Origin: Megalonaias nervosa
Taxonomy: Eukaryota > Mollusca > Bivalvia > Unionida > Unionidae
Direction: 5' to 3'
Length of the DNA stretch: 64,000 bases
Assembly (NCBI GenBank): GCA_016617855.1
Contig: JAECUM010009315.1
Span: 1-64,000, forward strand
The notes beneath the pieces were generated by a model. It was not told where the DNA came from. It saw nothing but the letters and a program-made list of their open reading frames with translations, and ran no database searches. This document shows positions 53,177 through 64,000 of this stretch, piece after piece; position 1 is the first letter of the stretch; each line of letters opens with the position of its first letter. Made by a program: the position numbers and the translations under genes.

Positions 53177-56100
53177 GAACGGATCTGAAAGGCATTACTT
53201 TGCAGAACCAATACTATTAAATCGTTGTAAATGGTGGGCACTGTAATTATAATTAGATTGAACTGACCTTTTGTATTGTTATGGTTGTGCAACGATAAGG
53301 AAACTGAACTGTTACTCAGTCATCCGATAAATTCATCTTCTACTGGCAAAGACATTCATAACCCATACGAATTAATCAGCTGAGACAGATGTATTAAACA
53401 CAAAAACGTCACCTGTTGTACATACATGTACTACTTGTACATCATATACAAGTACATAATTTAGTAGACCTGTGCCCAAATTTACACCTGTCTTATATAA
53501 CCCATGGGAAATATAAACCCGAATATTTCGTAAATCAACACCATATAATTCGAGATAAAAGTAAACTTGCATACACCTTTTCAAAACTGAGAATATTTAA
53601 AGACCCATGGTTCTGTATATTAATAACAGAAGGATCATATCAAGGAAATGTGGAAGATGGAATTTTCACTTGCCTGCAAATGAAAATGTTGTCCATAAAA
53701 TACAGAAGAAACACATGTCATGTTTCTGATTCACGAATTTTCTAAATGAACGATGAAAATCAAACGTATCACTAGCATAAATTATTTTTTACCTTGTCAA
53801 TATTTGAAAACAAGATTGGAAATTTCTTTCTCCCTAAGAATAATTTTCAACGTATTACTTGTTTGCCATCTTTCTCCATAAAATGGAGTAAATATTAACG
53901 TCTGAATTCATAATAAACATGAAATGGAATGTGCTGCAATGCTGTATTCTACTGCATGAAACCATTTTAAAATCAAATGCGAGTTCTTTGCAGCATGAAT
54001 TTGTCAATTTAAGTTTAATAAATTAATACACTAATTAGGTTCCTTATATATTCCATATTTTTTTACATTAATTTAAAATCAAATTAGGGGCCTTAGCTTA
54101 AGTTCAGAAGCACCAAGTTTGTTTTATATTAGGCAGTAATAAATAAATTTACAAATATTAGTTGCTTTTGAATAAAACGAGAGGAATATTAGTTCAAATG
54201 ACCTTTCATGAACTGGCGCAATCTCACCTGTTTCCTTCGTTATTCTAGAAGAAACCAAGATGTTGAACGCAATAAACATTTTATTTTTTGTTTAGATTTT
54301 GAAGCTGATTTTTATTTAATGCTAGTAACAGTCTTCACTGGCTAATACATCTCTAGGAAAATTCAGCGGAAAGAATAATAATGATTTCTTTAGGGACTAC
54401 ATTCGGATGTAAAAACGGACTCTTGGGTTAGTTAGTGGAGTGAAACCGTTTGATGCACACAAGGGAATGCTCCAGGTGCTAGAACATTTTGTTTTAATAT
54501 TCACAAGCAATAAACCAAGATGACATATATGCATTTCGTTTAAAACGTACGTGAAGCTGATGGAAAATATATATTCTCTTACTTTGGTTATATCAGAATT
54601 GTTCCAACCAAAGGATTAATTTTATTGTTAATTTGACCATACAGCAAGATGGCAGGCAAAGCGCCTATTGAAATACAGCACGAATATTGTCGCTGAAAAA
54701 GAACTATTTCATGTAATAAATCAAACTTTATAAATACTTTCTTTTCATGATAAAAAGAAATTTCAAGCTTAAAATTAAATAATTATACTTAATTACTTAT
54801 AAATAAGTATTAAAATATCTTGCCTGTATGTTTTGCTCGAGGCCGTTACTGCTGGTAAACACTAATGTTTTTTGTTTTTTTTTATTTTCTGGCTACGAAA
54901 TATCTTTCAATATTAGATTAGGACACGAAATAAATTTAATGGCAGCCTAGAGTCGATGCAAATAAAATTAAGTCTAGAGAACACGTTTGGGAAAGTCTTT
55001 TATGGCGAATGGAAACGTGCGTCAAACTACTTCTAATGCAGCGAAAAGAATTCTATATAACCTACTGTTTGCCATGCAATAGATTTCAATTTTATTGAAG
55101 GAGACATGGAGACAGGTTGATTACATTTTGTTTTCAAGGGTAAAATTGCAAAATGTGTCAGCTACCTTAAATTGAACAGGGTGCGTGTGGTAAATAGATA
55201 ACATCCATTACGCACGTTTGAACACATGTCCAATAAATATTGACCCTTATGGAACAAACTTCTAGGACACAGGTAAAGTCTGTTGATTAAAACAAGTTAT
55301 TAAAAGACGAACAATTACGTCAATTATATAAGTATTCGAGCTTAAATAAGTACTTCGACACATCTTAATTCATGAAATTTTAGTTGTAAATTGTAAATGA
55401 ATTTCACTGAATTCGTATTATCTTTTGCTGAACTTCAACAATGGACAGTATGAATAGATCAAATGGCACTAAAGTCAAGTACATAGAACTATCTATTGTT
55501 GTTCCCGTAGTATCAAGTTCAATGAAGAAGTTATATTGTGTACTTGCTTTAATTTGAACATTTTAAAGACATGCCAAATTTTGTAAAACCTACAAGACGT
55601 TTTACGTTCGTCAAAAGAAATTAAAGATTCCCTAAGGAGTCAGTCCCATGAGACGTTTGATTACTTCCAAGCATATTGTTATGTGACTGACATTGATACC
55701 CGATATTTACAATCAACCTTACTGAAGTGATACAGACCAAAACCCTAATGGCTAATCTTGTTTCCTCGCTTAGCGGTTAGTAAGGATAAAATATAGAAGG
55801 AAGGAACATAAAGGAATTGCCTATTTGGCTCACCCCTATTGATATCTTTTGCAAGCATGAAACTTTGTTTAAATATTCGACGTAGACAACTTTAAGATGC
55901 AAAACCTTAAGCCAGATAAATTTCGTCCACTGTCATAATATCCACCATATTAAAGCAACCCCCCCCCAAAAAAAAAAAAACTGCACAAGAACAAAAATAC
56001 CTTGTCACAAAATTATCCTAATTGCAAATCGGAAAATGTAAGTTATTGAACAAAGTCAGCGCAGAACTAAGTACACGCGACAGTCTTTGCTACATCATAG

Positions 56101-58494
56101 TAACAATGGTTACTCAGAAAACACCTCACACTTTTTATTTGTATTATGAGTTGAATAAATAGTTAAGTTCTTTACAATAGAGGCTTAAAGATTAGAGGGA
56201 AACCTTAATACGTGTATTTGGACTTACTGTCTGACAGAATGTATTTTGCATGCATTTGATTTTTTTTATTGACAGCTTTTGAAGAAAAACAAAAGAAAAA
56301 TTTTATCGTGCAATCGTCGCCAGTGACGTCGCCAAAACCAAATCAGATGAAGTTATTTATGTATTATCATGACTCCAATGATATTAAAGCGACATGTTTG
56401 TAAGCAACTTTTTATGTGAATATATTTTGGTTTAAATATTAATATGCCCCCAAAGTTTGAGTTACATAAGATCAAACGTGGAATGTGAGCCATCCAAATG
56501 CTACAGATGCATGTAGGGCCAGAAACAATGATTTCTACCTACAAGCAACAGAACATTTTGGTAATGGTTAAAATGTAATTGCTGGAACCTTTATAATGGA
56601 TATAAAAATATACGAGGCCAAACATTTGTATGCCGCATGTATCGCCAAATTCTGATGAGTAGTAAGCTTATCGTCTCGTTGTTAAATGGATCTTTCTTTG
56701 TTCTATTACATTAAAAGTCATCGATGTATGGTAAGCAATTCAAAACTTGAGTCATTCATTTCTTTTCTGGCATCTGCTCAGACACACACACACCCTCCAG
56801 AACAGCTACGTGTGCATACTTCAACTGATGTCTGCATGCGTATAATATTAACAAATACGTATGCTGTATCCTTAGATATATTCTAGAGATTCATTGGTGT
56901 GAAATGCATTGCTAGTGTCACACTCAGTAAAAAAGTCATAAAGCGAAATTTACAAACCTTGGATCCGAGTGTCTCAGTTTATCACGGATTGGATTCCACC
57001 CGAAGGATCTCCTTATCATGAAGGTTATATAAAGCTTTTTCGCTTCAATAGTTCTGAAAACAGAATACGCAATTCAAACAAGATCTTTACAGTCTGCATA
57101 TATACTACTGTTTATGTTTTTATTGTAACCTTCATTTAATGCACAAAAATATTTGTAACATTTTCTTCATAAATCAGAGTGACAACCAATTTTAGCGACG
57201 TGTTTGGCTTCTTTCTACATCTTCACACCTAATTACGACAATTGTATTGGCATTTTTATTACGACATTGGAAGATTGCCAGAGAGTCAGAAAAGTATGTT
57301 TTATTGTGATCTACTTTAAAAGCTATTTTTATTAATATAGATACTTTTCTGCAACCTGAAACTTTTCGACTCCCTTTCGTCCGTCTTCTATATATTTTAT
57401 CAAATGTTATGTCTCTAAACATCATGCTGGTCCCTAACAAGGCAGCTAAAGGATTATTTCGTATGATAACTTGGGCATGTACCTATCAAATGCTGTATCG
57501 GCTACTTGGTTTCCTTAATAAATCATAGCAGCCTAAGCTATAACTATTGCATCTTGGTTCATTATCTGGTTTCTCTATGCGGTTTTCAGGTTTCCCAATT
57601 ACAATTAGTCACGACTCTAGTCATATATCGGCGCACTTTAACTCCAAGTCAGCAAGGGTGCTTCTGATTTTCGTGCATTTGTCTGCTTCGACATGATATG
57701 AAGATATTTTTGAACAGTTGGGAATCATTGTTCAGATGAGTCAACTTAGTTTCATTGACATTTTGATTGCTGTTTCTGGATGAAACGTGTCAATTTGTAG
57801 CTTTTCGTGCGACCAGAGAATGCTCCCTTCTCTTTGCTATCGAGAGATCAATTCAGAACTGTCTCGTATTGGACTTTTCGTGGTAATTTGAGCTTTATAC
57901 ATGCGTTAGAGACCTTTGGATATGCGATTTAATTTATATCGATTACAATAAAATCATTTTCTTCTTCTTGAAAGGGCTCCCCAACACTTAAATAACTGAA
58001 AAACACAAAGACAAATCAGCGTCCTGAAGTGTATATCAGATGTGCACAGGAGTGCCAGAAAATAAAACAGTACTCTGTGTACAGCATTATATGCCAACCG
58101 CGTGCACAACGAAACGTTAGTCTGGTGGGTGAAGAGAGGAATTACTGCAACTGTGCCAGATTGAACTCACACATAAATCTAAGTAAAAGCAAACCTCTTG
58201 ACAGATTGAAAGTCCCATATCTCTGAGGTCAATGAAGATTTCTGAAGATTAACTGTTCTATGTTAATTATTCTTGAAACATGTTCCTTGATTCCTTTCAT
58301 GATGAGGGCATGCCATAATTCATATAATCCTGTTTGTCTTCGATGATTATAATATTTGCTGATAAATATAATAATCTGGAAATGCCCTAAGTTATGCGAA
58401 GAACAAACTTTAATATGCAAACAAATCCATATCAGGTCAATTCAGTTTAAATTGCACTGCACGAACACTTCCTTTTAGAACTTCGCAACGTAGT
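52649..58494. other. Intergenic DNA without recognised genes
   Basis: About 5.8 kb of AT-rich sequence. Short open frames have no coding-like features. The only clear structure is the (AAT)n/(ATT)n palindrome at 53085-53176. Confidence 0.55.
53085..53176. repeat. (AAT)n-(ATT)n palindromic microsatellite
   Basis: About 15 AAT units switch at about 53130 to about 15 ATT units, making a perfect inverted repeat able to form a hairpin of about 45 bp. Confidence 0.95.
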
Positions 58495-58821
58495 GTTTGT
58501 GTGTGTATGTGTGCGATTTAGATTTTTAACGTAGCTTTAACAATTTTTCAGTCATATCGCTACGATGTCTGCAGTGTGACAGTTTATAGTGATGTCTAGC
58601 ACTGGGGCATCATGCCGCAGACATGTGGTATGATGTCCCACCCAGTCACATTATCCTGACACCAGACCGACCAGTCCTCACACTAACCTTTTAATGCAGA
58701 GCGCCAAGCGAGGCAGCTGTTAGTACCATTTTTATAGTCTTTGATATGACTTAGCCGGGGTTCGAACCCGCAACCTCCCGCATCCGAGGCGGACGCTCTA
58801 ACCAATAGGCCACCGGGGCGG
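58495..58821 (-). mobile_element. tRNA-derived SINE (family B), copy 3
   Basis: The reverse-complement copy of the family at 51.7 and 52.3 kb, with head near 58815. It is flanked by a perfect 13 bp duplication, ttcgcaacgtagt at 58482-58494 and 58822-58834. Confidence 0.92.
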
Positions 58822-58834
58822 TTCGCAACGTAGT

Positions 58835-60987
58835 AAACTTATAGATAATTACTCATTTTCTTCCAAAAAGAGTATCGTATACAAAAACATATTATTCTTT
58901 ATTGTACTTCAAGTACGAATATTTCAACAAGTCAGTACAAATTTGATCTCAGATCATTCCCAGGGTAATATTTTCTGCCGTTCATTTGTGCTAAACTACA
59001 TACTGAATAAGTTCAGAAGATAATATGGACTTCCGTTTCAGAATCAATTATATCTTTTCAGATTCACTTGAGAGAGTGACAGTAAACAGCACAACACATT
59101 TTGTCTTTACCAATTCAACAAAGAGAGTGTCAATAAACAGCACGAAACATATAATTGCAGTATCAAAAAGTAGTTTGAAGATCTTTCCTTTACTCTGATT
59201 GTAGAGTATTTCATGTAGTCATCTTGTTACGTTGCTACAATAATAAAATGGAAATCATGGGACGTTTTCATTTACAAAATAACCTAGATATGTGACAGAA
59301 CTGTTCACCTGAATGTAACCATAACCTTAGCACATGCGTACAGAACCGTGCCACAAGAATAGAACAATTATTCCAAAACCGTGCCGGACATTATCTAGCA
59401 CTGTGTGCCAGAACTTTGATAAAGAATTTTATGATATATTTGGGACTATAAAAGATGATAGAAAACTTCGAAATTTTTTTTCTTTGAGGCTTTTTTAATT
59501 CAGAGAAAACTTGAAACTAAGCTAACAGCCATCGTACAAAGGTGCTTCTTGAAAGTAAACGCAAGTCTTGTGGCTAATGTTTCTTTCTCGTTCACTTGTC
59601 CCTGTGTAGTCCTTAAAGCAAAGAGCGTACTTGTCTCATCTTCTGAACAATTTCGACTGTTATCCAATCCATTAAAAAAACAAGGAATGTATGACTCGTT
59701 GATGTGCATTAATAGTATCAATAGCTTTTCAACATATTTGAGAAACAATTCTACGCATTTTTTAGAGTTTGTTTAGTTTCAAATTTTTATACGTATTATT
59801 CTAGTTAACGCCTTATTATCGTGATCACAAAATTTCAAAAGAATAACACAAACCAGTGAACCAGGCGAGAAATTGCATTTAATCATCGGTATGAAATCAA
59901 GCACGTAATTTTCCATAAGCCTAGAACACCACGAACTATCCATATGGATGGTACGGCCAATAACAGGGATTAACCGGTCTAAAATTAGTAACCATGTGCT
60001 TTCTGTCTTGGTACCATGATTAGGGCTAGTACTAACGTCATATGCAGGTCATGATAGGTTATACTCGAGTGGCATCCAATGACATCTTGTCCTTTTTACA
60101 TTAAACAATCCGAGTAACACATGTATGAAACTTGATTTAGTAAGTTTCATATCCAGGAATGATGTTTCAATGTGACAATGTATTGTTTGATACACCTTAT
60201 CTGGCCATAACATAATATATCATCAAAATTACAAGACAGATCTTAACATAACTACGTTAATGTGAGTTTAATAAACAGTATTACCTCTGGCATTTGCATT
60301 TTGCAACATTTAAATTGCAAGTTTTAAAATGTTTTGTTTTTTGTTACCGTAATATTAATATACATCTGCCACAACATTATATCTATATGAGGCAGAGCCA
60401 ATAGCAAAGCATATACTGTCTAAACAAAGTAACCATGTACAGAGTGTAGGCGAATCAGTGTAGCGGTTCGGGTCCGCATGTACGCCATGAAGGGTTAACA
60501 CTGAATAGCAGCCAGTCGCGTCTTGATGCCATAATACTAAATCTACTGAGAAAAACCTGTGTACTAATTACTTCAAAGTGCTAAATCCTGAACTATTGCA
60601 GTAATTAGCAAAGAATCTGAATTATACAGTTAACAAATCTGAACAAAAGTAATTAATTCATCAATACCGTATCAACAGAGTTGGCAGACAATCGGGCGGA
60701 TAAATTCGATTTTTATTGAAAGTTAGGGAACCACTAAATATACATAAATAGTTACAGTCCTTAAGAACTGATTCCTTAAATAGTGATCTGTTTTGACATC
60801 AATATAAATCTGTATGAAGTCGAACTTATTTACGTAAATAATGACTTGGCTTGATAATTTAATATCCTTTAGATACCATTTTGGACAATATAATATAATT
60901 TTGATAGCTGTCTGCAATAATCGTTTCTTATTAATTTTACACAAGAGGATGATACGCAAAACAGTTTTAGCACATGCCTGGAGATAC
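58835..60987. other. Intergenic DNA
   Basis: No gene or strong repeat seen. Two related segments (gagagtgacagtaaacagca near 59074 and gagagtgtcaataaacagca near 59122) form a small duplication. Confidence 0.5.
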
Positions 60988-61240
60988 ATTGTTGTTGTTG
61001 TTGCAGGGTTTAACGCCATTTTTCAGCATAAGATAGGCTATACATGGCGGCCAGTATAAATGGTGGAGGAAGAACCCGGGAAAACCCCCAAAAGAACCAC
61101 CGAACCACGAGAAGCTACTGGCATGCTTTTTTACATACCCACATTGGCCGAACCCGACTCGAACGCACGCAGACAGAGATGAGATGGCAATGATCCGTAA
61201 CGGTGAGCGCTTTAGACCACTCAGCCACTCGGACCTCGGG
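60988..61240 (-). mobile_element. tRNA-derived SINE (family A), copy 2
   Basis: The same element as at 3503-3773 and in the same orientation: (TTG)n at 60988-61002 as the tail, shared body, and a tRNA-like head at the right end (accactcagccactcgg read on the plus strand). Confidence 0.85.
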
Positions 61241-64000
61241 GATAAATTAATTATATGTCTGTTTGGTCGAGTGTTTATTAGAAATAGGGATGTTTTATAA
61301 ATATCTCACGAAATTGAAAATAACTGATGAAATTTATTACAAGACACATGAGGAAAATGATCGGATGTAAAATTGCTGCCTGGCAATAGATCTTCAATTA
61401 TATCAATAGTTTTTTTATTCTCCCAGAAAATAAAGAGATGTACAAATAAGCATTTTATAGTTAAATTAGAAGCAAATGTTCATCATCTTCATTGACACAT
61501 TGCCATCTGAATAAAGAGTCAAAGTAACGCAGTGGAAACGTTTCATATGTACAATGCTTATGTACGATGATTAATTCTCCGAGACGAGATGATATTGATT
61601 ATTTCTTGCACATAAAATTATTCCTAGTACCGATATATAACCTGGACGATATGAAAGATCAGACAGTTTGATCAGCAGAAATTAAATCTGCTGCAGGCAA
61701 AGACTATCTTTTGGAAGTTTCTGAGAGAAACATTTCGACCACAGATGAAGAATACTCACAGACTGGTGTAGATAGTTGGCAGCATCTTAGGTAAGCGAAT
61801 TGATGCAACTTTCATTTGATATACGTGTAGTGTCTTAAATTCTTATATTACGTCATGACCATATGCTTTTTCTCATATATGTTATTATCCACTCAATTAC
61901 AAACACTATAAAGGAACTACGCAGATGTAACAGTGTTGAAAAGGAAAAGTGGCTATGAAAAATTTCTCTAATACGCATGATTAAATAAATGCGACATAAA
62001 TGGAACAAGTGACATTAACTTTACAAATCTGATGAGATATAAACCAGTTTCAAAATATATTGTGTTTGTCATTCAAAATTCTCGATAAGTGGGTTAATGA
62101 CAACCGCATTGCAGTTTTAGACTACTCTTTCAAAAGTCATTAACGACACTCTTATAAAAAATACACTTACACTATTTTTGCCAGACTATATGTATCCATT
62201 TCATCAAGCATGAATTGAACATTTAGAAAACTGTAAACAGTTGCAAAATTTCAAGCAAAGCTAATGATTTGACGAACGTCCAAAACTGACTAGATCGATA
62301 ATATAGCGCATTTTCTAGCCAGAAAAGGAAATATAAAATCAATTCCACTAGACATAATTCATATCATCAAGTGTGAATAAATGATATCTTTATCAAAACG
62401 ATTACTCTCACCTCACACGTTTCAGAATTTACATGGGGAGGAATTGCAATTATATTTAATATTATATTCATGCTATCATACTAGTTCTCGCGCGTTTATT
62501 TTTACTGTATGTGACAAATTTTATTTAATAGAATCGTGAACAAGACACACCTCGAGTCTACCGTTTAATGTTCGTGACGGGATTTAAATTTTATTCCTTT
62601 GTAAATTTGTCCAGTCGAGGATGTAGAAACTGGGAAATGTTTGGCACAGCATATGTAGCTCTGACATTATACTTAACAAACATATGTAGAAACATACGGA
62701 CGATTCATGTGAATATACAATATGCGGCAATGTCACAGGCAGATCCATGATGTGTGGTGGCTGCTTTATAAAATTAGTAACAGTATGTAATAAGTAATGC
62801 CATTTTGAAAATAAAGTGATTTTGTTGAATCAGCTGATCAACACTGATCTTAATGTCCCGAGACTTGTTAACTGCTCGCTAGAACTCGAGGTATATTATG
62901 CATTAGTCACTCAACGCTGTTGTAAACTGAGCATTGTCTCCGCACTCCTGGCGTTTGGTCTTGATGAGATTTTTAATTAATTAGTGCATTAAAATTATGA
63001 AAATTAGCAGCCTATAATAAATGTTTTATGGGAAGACGTGTTTTCAGTTATAATTATTTCATGTGTGTTACACAGCTTGAAAATGACAATAAAAGCGATG
63101 TAATTTTTCTGAAAATAGTGCATTGTAACGTAGCCTTAATTAGGAAGATAATTAATACACGAAAATAACATCTACGTTATTTTTGTCCAGTTCAAATGAT
63201 GTTAACTTTGACTGTCTATGACTTATAGTATCTGTACAATCTGGTCAATTATAACGATCTTTTCATATTATTTTGTCGAAAATACTACTTTTTCCCTGTT
63301 GTATGCACAGGTATATAGCGGAGACGAACACCTGTATAATGTATATTCGACCAAAAGGATCTTAATATATACGTCTCTGGTCAGAGGCGAGAACGTTTCG
63401 AACACTGATTAATTATTTATATTACATTATTGATGAGTAATCCTCAAGAGATCATTGTGCAACCTTATTTTACACAGAGTATATCTGATTTGGCTTCTCT
63501 TCCTAATCGGAACTTGTTAACGTCACTGTAGAAAGCTATTATTCAGGTGTGTTTGATATGTTTCGTTTGCATCAAGAATACCATACCAGAGAATTAACAC
63601 AAAAAAAAAACAAAAAACATACAAGGCCCCATCTCATCTCAAAGTGAAGAGGCGGCGTCTCCTGCCTTTGGACAGAAACAAGTACTCGAGATAATGTTCT
63701 AATCAAGAGGTCCTATTTTTTACAATCAAATTATTCATACATTTGATAAATTCTGCTTAGTCTAGTAATTTGTCTTTCTTCCAGTTTTCATTCTATCTTT
63801 ATTTCTCTGTCCTTTCTTACTTTCCATCGTTTCTAATTATTTTTATTGATCACGCATCTACGTTACTGAGTCTTTAACTTCTTTCTTCGAATTACTCTGT
63901 ACTTCTTAGCGGCAGCGGGGCTGTCCATTTCATTACATCAAAACATTTTTCTTCCAGTAATGAACTTTCAAAATGTCTGGGGAAAATCGCGTTCGGAATC
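61241..64000. other. Intergenic DNA
   Basis: AT-rich, no coding or repeat signal that I can support. Confidence 0.5.

Overview
The window reads as nuclear DNA of an invertebrate, most likely a lophotrochozoan and probably a mollusc. It is AT-rich and has microsatellites, tRNA-derived SINEs, LINE fragments, MITEs, and one spliced host gene with long introns and GT/AG junctions. The species is not determined. The host gene is a PPIL6-like cyclophilin on the minus strand (seven exons between 17441 and 4104; the last exon was not found).

The interest lies at 20.4-42.5 kb, where two different virus-like elements sit side by side. Element 1 (about 20413-34045) has a replication block: B-family DNA polymerase, SF1 helicase and a C-terminal HNH domain, probably once a single protein, plus a small zinc protein, a free HNH homing endonuclease and a gene of unknown function. 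A non-coding stretch with a long palindrome follows. Then comes a minus-strand capsid block: a putative minor capsid/penton-like protein split by a frameshift, a membrane protein, a small protein, a fibre-like protein with phage tail-fibre repeats, an adenain-like protease, a pX-like core peptide, a split hexon-like major capsid protein, a pVI-like protein and a truncated gene. No integrase and no packaging ATPase were seen. A LINE cuts its left end. It carries a few stops and frameshifts, three of the frameshifts at runs of seven A, so it is a fairly young, mildly decayed insertion or a locus with consensus errors.

Element 2 (34046-42506) is an 8.5 kb unit bounded by inverted repeats of about 230 bp. 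It holds a decayed protein-primed PolB missing its palm domain, a dead adenain-type protease, a double CCHC zinc-knuckle protein and several small coiled-coil or basic genes. Four of the small genes are followed by a good histone-type 3' processing signal (stem-loop plus a purine-rich downstream element at near-fixed spacing), and a fifth has a decayed one. Three of them also share one TATA-type promoter block. This is the strongest candidate for an undescribed system: virus-like genes using the host's poly(A)-independent, S-phase histone mRNA pathway.

The rest (1-18.9 kb and 42.5-64 kb) is host intron or intergenic DNA with LINEs, SINEs, MITEs, a fold-back repeat near 43-45 kb and tandem repeats. 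No other host gene was recognised.
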